Shown: in pieces, positions 12,741-23,790 of the stretch | Layout: the number at the start of each line of letters is the position of its first letter | Numbering within the stretch: the first letter of the stretch is position 1 | Assembly (NCBI GenBank): GCA_038503065.1 | Contig: JBCAMK010000003.1 | Span: 2,542,001 to 2,606,000, forward strand | Source: Paragyromitra xinjiangensis | Lineage: Eukaryota > Ascomycota > Pezizomycetes > Pezizales > Discinaceae | Direction: 5' to 3' | Length of the DNA stretch: 64,000 nucleotides | Notes under the pieces: generated by a model | The model's input: the letters and a program-made list of their open reading frames with translations, nothing else | What the model was told of the DNA's origin: nothing | Databases searched by the model: none | Made by a program: the position numbers and the translations under genes

Positions 12741-13570
12741 AAATCTCAGGGGTATTGGTGGTCGATTGAGCGTTAAATCGGCTTAGGGGGAGAGTAATGA
12801 TTGTGAGGGTTCGTGAAATAGTGAAATTAAGATGAAGTAGAGAGGGTTGCTCCATTGATATCGACCGTATTGTTATTTGTTTGTAATTAGCAGACTTCCC
12901 TGGCCCTGGATTTGGGAATTCGAATCTTTTTGGGGTTTTCTGGAAGTTTATCATTCGCTCTGGTTGACGGTGGAGAAAAGTAGTTCCCAGTGCTCGTGAT
13001 CGTTCGTAGCTACAGCTTCGGCATCACTCGGCCCGCGATTGCCAGTAAAGTTTTGTAACTCTCGATTTAGAAGTGAGTAAACAGGCATAGTGTGGCTCTC
13101 AAGTCCGGCTTAGTGCTAAGAATATCTCTAGTACACAGAAAACTGAAGGGTTTAACTCAAACAGAGTCATGACGTTGGTAGTAGTAATAGGCCGTTAGCT
13201 CTGGGCTTGATATGATGATGACGACAACGCCTAGCCACGGTGACTTACGGGCCGATGTCTCACGATACGGGTTTGATATCCTTTGGCTTTCAACCTCACT
13301 CTGACGCGTTGAAATACCTTCTGCAGTGGAAACTTCTCCGGTTGTGGTGGTAACCTGGGGTTAAGCTATCACACGTAATAATGTCCTATCGACTTGTCGG
13401 CCGCGATTGCTCTCGCCTAAGGGATCAACATAATGACCACTCTAATCGAACTTAAGATCGAGATCACCAACCAGGCATTAAAGGTACATAAATCAAATGT
13501 CCGTCGCCTGAGCTTTCGGAGGTTTATAAAGTTACCACGTTCCTAAACACGACCTTCAAATCTGCCCCTA
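12741..13570. other. Intergenic, no supported gene
   Basis: 3' region of the cysteine-rich gene, then about 600 bp with only chance-sized frames, then the promoter side of the gene at 13571. Confidence 0.5.
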
Positions 13571-14100
13571 ATGATCAGAAACACTGCTCAGAAATTACAA
13601 CTACGAACTTGCTTCATTACATATCCTCGAGCCGTAACATTCACCATGAGTTCCCGTAACCTTTCAGGTGAAGGCAACCCGATCCATAGGGCTGCTGATA
13701 AAATCGGCGAGAAGACGCCTTCTAAGCCTGAAGTATGTTTATTTATTCGAAGCCCCCTTGTTTCAGTTGGGCGTCTCTAACACAAAGTTGATAGGACCCA
13801 TCAGTACTCTCTTCAGGTGGTGCTATCGGGAGACAATTCAACCGTAACCATACCCCATTCTCATAATAGACTTGCGAAGCTAATGCCTGAATAGCCGATG
13901 GAAGCATCGGTCAAATTGGCGAGAAGATTGGTGGCCCTTTCTCTAAAGACGGAACGATTGGCAGTCAGTTCGATGCCTCAAAGGGTGGTATTGCTGGCAC
14001 TGTCGAAAAGGCTGTTGATGGTCCTAGTCAGAGGAAGCCAGGCGAGCCGAAGCCGAAGGCTGGAGATAAAGCTCCGGGTAGGGAGAGTATGAAGAAATAA
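13571..14100 (+). CDS. Small protein with fungal GAIGxQF/GPFSKDG glycine motifs, 138 aa
   Basis: Three exons, 13571-13732, 13795-13843 and 13895-14100, with introns of 62 and 51 bp; the frame is preserved. The N-terminal 29 residues are rich in Arg/Lys/Thr and contain no acidic residue, so this may be a mitochondrial presequence. Translation could alternatively begin at the internal MSSRNLS (ATG near 13646). The core repeats a glycine/phenylalanine motif: GAIGRQFN, DGSIGQIG, GGPFSKDGTIGSQF, SKGGIAGTVEKAV. The C-terminal tail is Lys/Pro-rich. Similar motif-bearing small proteins are, to my knowledge, widespread in ascomycetes without assigned function. The second exon is only 49 bp and carries half of the first motif, which supports the splice model. 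Function unknown; a stress or surface-associated role would be speculation. Confidence 0.75.
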
Positions 14101-14778
14101 TATATGATTTTCAGTGGAATTATGGGTAAAGGTGTTATTTTCTGAGCTTGTGGTGGAAATTGTATAGTATTTACGGCACGCGCGAGAGATGGCTCCATAG
14201 TGAATGAATACGTGCCGACCCCAAATATCCACAATTCTTCTAGATAGTGATTTGAAGATCAAAAATGAAGTTTCGCAAATTATTGGTGTGTCCATTCCAC
14301 CATGTATCTATTTCTATCAAGTATACATGTATGCGTGGTAGGGGAATTTCGATGGTATTTACACACATGTATCCACCGCATGTACCCAGAGATCAAACAG
14401 CCCCGAACCACTTATATTTTCTGTTTTAACGCTCGAAAATGGGTAAACACGACTCACCGATGCCAGCAAAAATCCCGAGAAATACTAACAGGTGATCATA
14501 AAATAAAATTTACATGCCATTAGAGAGTAACAATGGAGCTTGAGCATTCCTACATGTAGATCACATGTACTTATGCAATGCGTACCAGCAGCCATACCAA
14601 AGCTTGCACGCTACTTTGTCTTCCCAATCATCCGGATCAACTGCCTAAGCAAAACTCCACTTCTTTTGTAAATATCCTAACTCACGCTCAGTCATCATCA
14701 CAATACTAGGTTTCTAACCCCGATCTATCTCAGGTCCCTTTCATGCGTACAGCCATACTGATTGACTAGAAGACAACA
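14101..14778. other. Intergenic with two TACATGTA palindromes
   Basis: No supported gene. TACATGTA occurs at 14324-14331 and 14551-14558, the second followed closely by a related CACATGTAC. Confidence 0.5.
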
Positions 14779-14964
14779 TCACCTCGCAATTTGCCTCCAA
14801 GTTTCAATCTCTTGCACTACTACACGCGCTTCGGGATTCCTAGTAGTGATCGATAACAGCACCCGTTGCGAGTATTCATGAACGTGTTCTGGGAGGATTT
14901 TAATTATCAAGACCCTGGTTGAGTTGGTTTCGATTGCCGGTGAAGTTAAATCGAGTTTTGCCAT
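14779..14964 (-). CDS. Possible short hypothetical protein, 61 aa
   Basis: ATG-started frame at 14964 with a plausible helical make-up (VLIIKILPEHVHEYSQRVLL). No domain was recognised. It lies just downstream of another unassigned minus-strand frame (15404-14997, no ATG before position 15197). The two could be parts of one spliced or decayed gene, but no clean splice pair was found. Weak support: size and codon content only. Confidence 0.3.
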   Translation of the reverse strand: MAKLDLTSPAIETNSTRVLIIKILPEHVHEYSQRVLLSITTRNPEARVVVQEIETWRQIAR

Positions 14965-14996
14965 GATGATTTGGTTGTCGATAAGGGTGGATTAAG

Positions 14997-15404
14997 TTAG
15001 TTAATGCAAGAAGGATAAGCGGCAGAAGCGCTCGCTAGAAGAAAATGAATTGTTACGTCCAAAGTATCTATTTCTGCGGTAAGATAGACAAAAATGTTCT
15101 CAAATTTCTCACTACGGACTAATGATGCGATGTCCGCTCGTGATAGCTGCCTAGGGAGATGAGCGAGAGTTGCAACGCGAGGAAATAAGCCTTTCATTAA
15201 TCTCTCGATAATAAGGTTGGTGGTTCCTGGCTTTGTAGAATCAGGGCACGCAGTGATGTTAGATGACTTGGCCTTGGGTGCGGGCCACTCAGTCGTGGCA
15301 GCTAAAGAGGTGTATTTAGTACGGTCCAGGAGAGCCTCGCCTTCTGTCTTTTTTATATCAATCTCATAGCCCCTAGCGGAAATACTTCGATTGTTTGTGC
15401 CCAC
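14997..15404 (-). CDS. Possible hypothetical protein fragment
   Basis: Open minus-strand frame of 135 codons that begins with GTG; the first ATG is at 15197, leaving 66 residues. The sequence is ordinary in composition, with LPRQLSRADIASLVRSEKFENIFVYL in the C-terminal half, and has no recognised family. An upstream in-frame TGA blocks extension, so either an intron supplies the N terminus or this is a fragment. Confidence 0.3.
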   Translation of the reverse strand: MGTNNRSISARGYEIDIKKTEGEALLDRTKYTSLAATTEWPAPKAKSSNITACPDSTKPGTTNLIIERLMKGLFPRVATLAHLPRQLSRADIASLVRSEKFENIFVYLTAEIDTLDVTIHFLLASASAAYPSCIN

Positions 15405-16723
15405 AAGTCCGTGGCAGTGTGTTCAGTGTTAGTAGTGAAATTGAGTTAGTGAATCGAGCGATGCCAAAAATTACAGCTGGATGAGAAAGATTTTCATACG
15501 AATAGAGTAGAAATAATCAAGGTGACCGCGTGATACAATATCGGAAGGGGGCTCACAAATTTCAAAACCCGCCTCACCTCCACAACCTCAGACCGGATGC
15601 ATATTCCCCTATTATCCTCGACTTCGTTTTCTCTGCCGTAATGGTATTTTCCAGCATCGTATTGAATCTATCAACAAATGACTATAATTAAATCACCTGA
15701 CATGAGTTAACCTGCTCCACAGGTACAAATGTCAAAGCTCTGCAAAAGTTTCTTTAAGAATTCTGATTTGCCCGGTCAGGGTTTCTCCCGGAGATTTGTA
15801 TTCCCAGCGAGGATACCAGAGGCTGAGGTCAAAAGAGTCTCGGCCTGTGGGGAACTAAGCTCATAATCGGTGACAGCAGCTTTTAGCCATCATTTTGTGG
15901 CCCGGTTTTTCAAAGAGATTGGGATATCCATCACGTAGTTTATTCCGTGGGTTAAATGAGGAAGTCGAAGAGTAAGAGGGTCGTAAATTTCCGATGCGGT
16001 CTATGAGCTGGTGTGAAACCCTACTAGGAATAGTCGTATGGTAGAGGGGATGGTGAAATGTGGGTGTGAACTGGAGGTATTGAGACTAAGGACTAGGAAG
16101 AGCTTTGAAGAGGTGGAACAAGTATCTAGGATCCAAGCCCTAAAAATTTCCATCTTCGATAGCCCCCGGAGCGCTGCATGCCAGAACCCCATACTCTCTT
16201 GGCGAGAAGGTGCATCTAGACCTCCACAGCAGCAGATGGAACCACCAGGTGACATCTTGTGATGCATACTCTCCATATCCTAGATTCCATAAAACCGTGC
16301 CATTCCAAAAAAAAGATGTAGACTACATGTACCTCTATCTCGTGCCCAGCCTTCGATACTTGGCGCCAAGGTTCGTACCTCACGCGTCTTATTTGGGCGG
16401 AATTGCACATTTTTCCGAAAAATAAGCTGGGCACGAGACAAGTAGACTATACTGCTACCGAACTAAGCTTATGTTCGAACCCTCATCCAGCAGAATTGGT
16501 TCAACTTGCGTCGTTGGGAATCAAGTGCTGAGTTTTACCTGTGCCGAGTTTTACCAGGCACCACAAAGCCTGTGGTACTTTGTGGAGTATATCTATTACA
16601 ATATCCTCTCGTGCCTCCATTCCCCTCTGCTCTTCTTTGCCCTTTCCCCTCCATTGGTCCCCTTTTCTCTATCCCTAACATCCTTGAAAAATCCTTCAAA
16701 AGTACCAACCGTCTATCGCAGAG
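15405..16723. other. Intergenic; promoter side of the acidic-protein gene
   Basis: No supported gene. It contains an imperfect hairpin (described separately) and TACATGTA at 16324-16331. A strongly pyrimidine-rich tract at about 16610-16680 directly precedes the start of the acidic-protein gene, as is common in fungal core promoters and leaders. Confidence 0.5.
16334..16438. repeat. Inverted repeat, about 100 bp hairpin
   Basis: TCTCGTGCCCAGC near 16339 returns as GCTGGGCACGAGA near 16427, so the ends can pair over at least 13 bp, with looser matching beyond. The interior is not repetitive. It may be a small decayed MITE or a structural hairpin. It lies about 300 bp upstream of the acidic-protein gene. 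Confidence 0.5.
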
Positions 16724-19700
16724 ATGGCCTCGCCTACAAAGCATAACCCAGCTGCCTATGATCCCGCAGTACTACCCGAATTCTTTTACTAATTTTCATC
16801 AAAATATCATCACGACTAATTTATTCGTCAGGTAATCCATTGGGACTGGGAAAAAACGAAAATAATTAACCGTCCCCCTGGGCTACCGGGCCCTCAGCAG
16901 GCCCCCTGGGATAATAAGGTGCGTCTTTCTAGCTCTACTCATATAGATATCATCCACTGTAGCTGAAAAAAATTCGTGAACCCCTCCAGTATTTTACACG
17001 ACCAGAGCAGCCAAGAACCGGCACTTTGAAACGCTCAAATGCTTTCATTGGGGATGACACTCCCCAGTTAACTAAAAACGATAACCTCAAGGATGACAAA
17101 CCTAAAGTGATGAGAGCTAACATCAACAAAGTGAGTCGTTTCACCAGAGATACTCGGCTACATAAAAAGTTACAAAGCAGTTACTGACACCTACCCCTAT
17201 CTAAAAGTTGGAACCCAATACCAAATTTAACTTCCCAGAAGCTCTTTATTCAGAAGCTAAACTTAGGACTGTTGAAGATATGGGCAATCGATTCATGCGT
17301 ACCATTCAGAAGCTGGATAGAGGTGGCCTGAAAGAACCTATTAATTTCAACCATATTTTAGAAAGACATTGGGCCGAACTTGCAGAGTTCTACTCGGCAC
17401 AGGTTTCTACTGTTCGGGAACTTGAACGAAATCTGAAAAACGTGGCTCCGAACCCGCCGGATGGCCTTCCCCCCACCCCACCACCTCAAATACCCCCGTA
17501 TCTAATGACTCAATTGAATGACTTGAAGGTTTGTTCCCTTCGTAGCCCTTTAGCTCCTGCAGAAATCTCCATTCTACCAACTTTCAGATGAAAGCTAATG
17601 TCTTGCTTCCTGTGAAAAAGCTCCGCCCTTTTGCCTTCACGAAGTTAGAGAAGGAGTCAAATTTTCGTGCTTACTCGAAGCCAGAAGAGAGAAAACCCCC
17701 CGCCACGGACAGCCGCACTCCCGAACTATCGAAAAAGGTGAGAGAAACAGCCCACCTCAACGCGGACGAACCCTATGCATCGGAGAGTACTGAAGAAATC
17801 CAGATCCCCGCCCAAAAAGGCCACAAAAACTTTCCCCGGAAAAGGGTTGAAGTTGATGTTGGCCCATGCATCACAGAGAGCCCTGCCGCAGAGAATATCA
17901 ATGAAACAAGATACTGCATGCACATAGGAGATAAACCGCCAGCCCAGGAGCTTGAAAAGGAACCGACGCTAAAAGAGGCCCCTAGCGCCAGACCTGAACC
18001 TAATAAAGAAATCGAATCAGCGATTAAGCCCGGTGCTGAGTTGGGTTCACGCATCTTTGACAAAGCAACAACCAAAGACAGCTTAATCAAGGATATCGAG
18101 CAAACAGAACCGGATGCTGTCGTGGAAATCAGTCAACCTAATCATAACAACACCCAGAACCTCCTAGGGTATGAAAAGAAGAACAACCAAGATATTCATA
18201 CCCAACAAACAGACCCCAGGGATGTAGGCATCGCTTACCCAATGTCGAGCCATTTCATAGAAAGCTATTACAAGACTCTAGCAGAGGTCATGAGACTTGC
18301 TACTATGAATCCTGGAGACACCGATGAAATACACTCTGATACTGATCTCAATATCCCCCCCATAGAAAACTGCAGCGATAGGGTCGGGAAAACGAAGTCT
18401 AGCTCTGGGCAGCCTTTCCATCGGTTGCCTCTACGGCTAATCATTCCGCCTTCTCAGCCCATCGACAAACCCGGTATTTTCACCCCAAGTGAACCCAAGC
18501 CGGAAATCCTCACCGATGAACATACTCAGCACGGTTTTACGGAAGACACAATAGATATCGACTACGAAAACATCTACGGACCTGGCTCAACCGAAATCAG
18601 TAGTAACACCTCAAAGTCTTCCGTGAAAAGTGAAAATATTATTGGAAGTGATGACCTATCCGAGGTCGAATTCCTGGCTGACTCTCCGTGCGACACCATA
18701 TCGTGTACTCAGGAAAAAATCACAATAGATAAAGCTGGTAAGATATTTCCACCTTCAAGTGACCATATAGTACCGACCCAGGGCAAAAGCAAAGCAGCAG
18801 CTAAAATTTACTCAGGAGACCATCCAGATATGGCTGTAGCCAAATCTCCGCCTAATGACAGTAGTAACAATTCTTTCTCGGTTTCAGACGACTCTTATTT
18901 GTTTTGTGGTTCAACCAAACACGAACTCGAAGAACTCCAGATAGAAGTCAAAGATCATTTAGATCAGGCTAAAAAGAAGGGAGGGTTACTGGTCGCAAAA
19001 TGGGTTGACGAGTTTAGCATCAGAAGGGAAAAGAGACTTGAAACTGGGGATAAAGCAAGAATAAGCAAAGTTACAGAAGATAACGAGGGAGTAAATAGTG
19101 AAGATGGCGAAGACGGCAATGAGGAAGAGAATGACGATGAAGGCGAGGGAGTTGAGATATACGAACTTGAATTTGCTGATGACGGTGAAGGTAACGAAGA
19201 CGATGAGGAAATTGATGAGGAAATGGAGAAAATCTTAGCATGGATTGCACTTGAGGACGCAAAAGCTGAGGAAGACGCGAAGTCAAAGGATAAGGATTTC
19301 GGCCTAATCGTGACAAGTTTCGAATTCAACCAACCCCTAGCCGAAAAGGCCCCCGACGCCACAAAAAAATATTATGAGGGAGAGACAGGTAATCAAGATA
19401 TAGCGACTACGCACCTAGTAGCTGAAAAAGAGCTAAGCGTTGTTAACGAAGAGGATGAAGACGAAAACGAAAACGGCGATGAAAAGGGGGAGAGCATGAA
19501 AAACGAGGAGGAGTGTGAAGCTGAAGAAGAGAAAGATGTTAGTAGTGACGAAGGCAACGAGGAAATCAGCCAAACCAACGCTAGAACTGAGGGAAATGAC
19601 AGGGATAGTGAGAGACAGAGTGGAAACGACAAAATAAACACAGAGGAAGCAAAGGCTAAGAGTAAAGAAGAGAATACGGGGAAAGTCACGAAGGCTGATG

Positions 19701-19756
19701 AGAAGCCAATGGAGGAATGTAAGAAAGACATTATCAAAGCTGATATAGAAGCCTGA
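16724..19756 (+). CDS. Large acidic low-complexity protein, 929 aa, function unknown
   Basis: Five exons, 16724-16768, 16832-16918, 16963-17130, 17208-17528 and 17588-19756, with introns of 63, 44, 77 and 59 bp; all junctions are in phase. The N-terminal 207 residues are ordered-looking, with an aromatic HWDWEK patch, a Pro-rich PPGLPGPQQAP and a helical region (LERHWAELAEFYSAQVSTV) ending in PPTPPPQIPPY. The long last exon is disordered: Ser/Pro/Glu-rich, then strongly acidic tracts (about 19070-19230 and 19440-19570) mixed with Lys. No transmembrane segment or signal peptide. Such proteins are often nuclear scaffolds or chromatin or ribosome-biogenesis factors, but nothing here identifies one. 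The antisense serine-rich frames are shadows of the Glu/Asp codons. Confidence 0.78.
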
Positions 19757-20781
19757 CACTAAGTCGGGATCGCCTAAAAGGACATGCGGTCATGTGATCT
19801 GTTACTATCCGCCATGAGCTAACTAATGGTTGTTGTCATGGAAGTTTTACGATTTCGATTGTCTTTTTCCAGTAGCTAGGACTGTGGCGCATATTCCCTT
19901 ATGAAGTTTTATTGCTTTAGGCTTGTTCGAAATTCTGCATATAAATACAGTAGGGCTTTAACCACTAGCACCATCAACTAGGGATCAGCCAACTTAACAA
20001 TATCCGTGTGACCCTTGCCCTCTATTGAATGAATGAAAATGAAGCCTCCTCGTAGGCCGGAAACGTTCACAGGAAATCACTTAGTGGAGATAGCAGAAGG
20101 TAGCTTCGCCACCAGTTATCACTCGGTGATTTGACAAACTATGTGGCAGCCGGAACTCACTGCAGCTAACCGCAAACTTCTATAGTATGGAATTCAAGTC
20201 CTCGGGGGATATATTTGGCGATTAAAAATGATTACTAAAGATACGCAAATTCCGGTTCGCAAAGCAAGCGACGTTCGAGACACCCCATTATCATATAGCT
20301 AGTTTAACTCCCGCGCCATAGCCAGCTCCACCAACCAAACTACATGTAGCTAGAGATTATTATACTGACATCACACAAACCCATCAACTTTAGGAGGCGA
20401 GATGCACCGAAGAACTCCCTCCCATATCCGTTTGCTATCGCGAACAGACCCATGACGTAGTATTGCGCGGCCGATTCGCCAATCGCTATCACTTTCGAAC
20501 ACGGCCCCCATATATTAAAAGATCGAGATTCGCGAACGGGGTCCGAGATTCCTAGGGATTGAATATCGCCTAGTGTTATTAGTGAGGAACAAACATGCTG
20601 GCGAGGAGGTCATTAAAGCGGAATCTAAACGTCACCATAGAGTAGTTGTAACGACTTGAATCATAATAGCATTAGTATAGATATACCTCCTCACTGCAAT
20701 CCAACTCCTTTCTTCTCCAATTTTACCTCTAATCAGATTACACCCCCGAAATTCACATCTTAATACTCATTCAGCAGCTAT
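19757..20781. other. Intergenic, no supported gene
   Basis: 3' side of the acidic-protein gene followed by the promoter side of the CsbD-like gene. TACATGTA at 20341-20348. No long frame and no clear repeat. Confidence 0.5.
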
Positions 20782-21295
20782 ATGAAAGTTCACAAGTCCG
20801 TCATCTCTGGGGCTATACGACGGAATCCGGCTACCTACCGATACAGACGAACCCCCGCAGACCACGCAACAAAATCATTTACTGAAGGCGGGAAGCATAC
20901 CAGAGCAATGTCGAGTACGGGCACTACGTCAGGGCCATCACAGGTTAAAGCCCATGCAGTGTGGATCAAGGGTGCTATGAATGTAAGAGTCTCTTCGGCT
21001 GATTCCAATTCATGAGTATTAATATAATACGCGGTATAAGGAAATGGTCGGTCGGCTTTCGGGCTCCGATAGCTGGAAGGCTTCCGGCAGATCTGATCAG
21101 GCTCATGCGATCTCTGAGATGAGAGCTGCGAAGGTTGAAGGAGACGCGAAAATGTATTTGGAAAACCGTGGACCAGCGATGTTGCAGACGGAGGGGAAGA
21201 TGGAAGGTGTTGCTGGGACGATGCTGGGATGTCAGGGTATGAAAGAGAGAGGTCAGCAGAAGTGCGAGACGGCGAACAGGAAAAAGTCGACTTGA
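20782..21295 (+). CDS. CsbD/Hmp1-like small stress protein, 151 aa
   Basis: Two exons, 20782-20982 and 21041-21295, joined in phase by a 58-bp intron (GTAAGA..ATAAG). From the internal MSSTGTTSGPSQ onward the layout fits small hydrophilic fungal proteins of the CsbD/Hmp1 (mismatch and cruciform DNA recognition) type: GPSQVKAHAVWIKGAMN, a GSDSWKASGRSDQAHAISEM segment, an alanine/lysine helix RAAKVEGDAK, and the CsbD-like KMEGVAGTMLGCQGMKERG. The first 42 residues are Arg/Thr-rich with few acidic residues and could be a mitochondrial leader or an over-long start; ATG at 20908 is an alternative. In the family these are abundant, stress-induced, unstructured proteins; DNA binding has been described for Hmp1. 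The assignment rests on motif resemblance and is moderate. Confidence 0.65.
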
Positions 21296-21745
21296 GGGAG
21301 AGGAATCTCGGTTGGAATTGTCATGTGATATATGTTCATTTTATAATCTACAATCAAGGGGTTTCAGGAACAACTGCACGTACGATTGCCTAAATCATGG
21401 ATCACCCGCTTCTCGAATTAGGATCTCTAACGATCAGACGTACAACTATGCATACTATCAGCCCTTATTTGAATTGAAATTTACCCAGTAGATTTTAGAG
21501 CCAACACGTTCAGGACATTCCTGGTTAAGCTCTTTCTGAAGGATATGATCTAGAGGGTCCAAGATTGCTTCCGTCCTCCCAAACCTTTGACATGAAACCT
21601 ACAAAGTCCATAATGAAAACCAAATCGTAACCACCTTATAAAGCAGCGATATCACCTATTCCTTTTTTTTGGCCCATCCCTAGGTGAATTATCCAGCTTA
21701 ATAACGCAAAAATCTATCATTCCCTAACCCGCACAGACGAAAAAC
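21296..21745. other. Intergenic, no supported gene
   Basis: Short spacer between two plus-strand genes; no frame or repeat of note. A T-rich run occurs near 21663, before the next start. Confidence 0.5.
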
Positions 21746-22192
21746 ATGTCAGCCCCCACGTGCGAGAACTCACCCACCACTCTCACTACGAGGATCAAGA
21801 AACTTGAGAAAGACATCACCAGTGTTAGAAAAGCTAGATATCTCCTTGCAGCAAATTACATACAGGCCACAGCTGCGAGAGAACAGCAAATCGCTAAACA
21901 AGAGCTCAAGCTAAATACTCACGTGATAAAACTAGATGCTCTCAAACGTGCTCGCCGGGGCAATACTGACCAGGTCATTCTGCGCATAAGGATTATCACA
22001 TTAGGCACCAGGAGGGTTCTCAGAAAGTTAATGATAGAGAAGAAATATGCTTATCGAGTGTGCAAGAAGCAGAATGATAAGTATACGAGACGGCTCGAAG
22101 CGCGGAGGGGGGAGTTGGATGTGCTGAAGATGCTTCATACTTTGAGTGAGACGACAAAAAAGTACCGGGCAGTGCATGAGGGATTTTTTTAG
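21746..22192 (+). CDS. Basic coiled-coil hypothetical protein, 148 aa
   Basis: Single-exon frame from an ATG at 21746 (context ACATGTCAG). After a short Ser/Thr N terminus, the protein is almost wholly helical and charged (TRIKKLEKDITSVRKARYLL, EQQIAKQELKLNTHVIKLDALKRARRG) and predicted to coil by its heptad leucines. It is markedly basic with few prolines and has no signal peptide. Unrecognised; possibly a lineage-specific orphan. Support comes from the clean open frame, a start preceded by a CACAGACGAAAAAC leader, and helical periodicity rather than homology. Confidence 0.55.
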   Translation: MSAPTCENSPTTLTTRIKKLEKDITSVRKARYLLAANYIQATAAREQQIAKQELKLNTHVIKLDALKRARRGNTDQVILRIRIITLGTRRVLRKLMIEKKYAYRVCKKQNDKYTRRLEARRGELDVLKMLHTLSETTKKYRAVHEGFF

Positions 22193-23790
22193 AGTGCATA
22201 TAGGCGTTCCACACTCCCCACCTTTTCTTTCGTATGGAACTATTACCTTGAGTGATTCTTTGTGATGCTCCGTGACCCAAGGACCCAATTTCAGACATCT
22301 ACCCTCTAAATGCATGAACAACAATAAACTGGGTTTAAATAAAGTAGATACCAAAAGAAAGAAAAGCTACCCATGCACTTTTACTAATCTATGTTTTGAG
22401 CTGTCTAAAAGACACTCTATATCAATCCCATCTTATCCATAATAGTCACATTCCAGGGCACCAGATTAGCTAAGCTCCTTCTCACTCTAAACTAAAGAAC
22501 GAAGAGGCAATAACACAAAATACAGGAACCTGCCCGCTCAGAGCTCCAGGCGTACATGTAGTTCTTCTAAATGTTCCCAACTCATAATATGCAAGATTCC
22601 TACTTAATACTAAATCTTCCACTTGCGAATTAACACAGGAACATGGAAATATACGTACGCTAACCGAACCAAGGATAGACTTAAATATAACACCGGTTTC
22701 ATCTTAAATTATACATGTAATCATGTTCTCATAACCGTTGAAATCCTCCGGCCCCAATAGCTACAGTAATCACTGAGATTGAGTGCGTTAACAGGTGAGA
22801 TAAAGCCTATAAATACCCGTTAGGGTCAGTAGAGAGTGGGTGAAAGATGAAGTGCCTCGCATAAGGTTAGCAAGGTATCCTAAAACGTTAAACGAAGAGA
22901 ACTGAATAAATGCTGGATTATGGCCTCGGTGTGTCAACCCTAACCCTAACCTCGATAACCCGAGATCTTTAGAGAATCTCAAGGTTACTCGGTTACCCGA
23001 TCATGACCATTCAAGGGAATTCGCAGAGCTGTAACGCACTGGGATAATTAGGCTACAGTAGATAATATTGCAGACGCACCACGACATCGTTTCCGATCCC
23101 ATCGCTAGGCTTCGTTCTTGTTTCTCTCTTTCATTCACCTTCATATCACTCTCCTATAAAACCCTTGTGTCCTTCCCACTATCACCCCTTCCTGCCTCCC
23201 CTGAGCTATCTCTTATACTCTCCTAACCCACCACCAGACATTACTTTCCGCTCGCTACAATGCGTACAGCACTTTATTACTTGCAGGTATGCTATATGCA
23301 AGTGCGAATAATACTTAGTGGTTCACCTCCTTTCTCTCTATGGATAGTTGGCTCGAATTTCGCAGTCTGATTTCAAAGCTGACTAGTGTTGGCGAGATTC
23401 TGAAAGATTCCGAAAGGCTCTTGTATTTGGATACAAAGTAAAAATCCACAAAAATATGAGAAACAGCGATCAGCGAGTATTATATACTCTTTATTTGATT
23501 AAGTTAAATGGGACGAAGCTCAGCCAAACCGAGTGAGCTGTCATGATGAAAGCTACAACTCCACGCCAAGGCTCAGTAAGGAATGTTGTCCGCCTCCTTA
23601 TCAGCCTCCCTCTTATAAATTGTCTGGACAACGACCAACCCGAAGCTGACTCTCCCCCATTAGTCGAACCCCTTATCAAGCTCCCCTACAGCTCCCAAAG
23701 CTCGAGACAGGTATGCAAACCCACTACTCCTCCCCCGACAAGCTCCAATCACCATAGCAGCTAATTCTGAAGCTTCAAAGCTGCAGAAAA
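22193..23790. other. Intergenic with telomere-like repeat and CT-rich leader
   Basis: TACATGTA at 22553-22560 and 22712-22719. AACCCTAACCCTAACC near 22936 is about 2.5 units of the fungal telomere repeat. A pyrimidine-rich tract at about 23145-23240 ends at an ATG near 23260 that opens only 9 codons before a GTATGC donor; no convincing downstream exon was found. A 73-codon frame at 23543-23764 is probably leader sequence of the F-box gene. Confidence 0.45.

Noticed and set aside
18964..19759. Long serine-rich frames antisense to the acidic protein
   Set aside because: Mirror images of Glu/Asp codons on the coding strand; no independent start or splice evidence.
22934..22952. Telomere-like AACCCTAACCCTAACC
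   Set aside because: Only about 2.5 units and flanked by ordinary sequence on both sides; similar single GGGTTAGGG hits occur elsewhere. Not enough for a telomere or a healed break.
23260..23480. Possible tiny gene starting MRTALYYLQ with a GTATGC donor
   Set aside because: A CT-rich leader and donor exist, but no downstream exon gives a convincing product.
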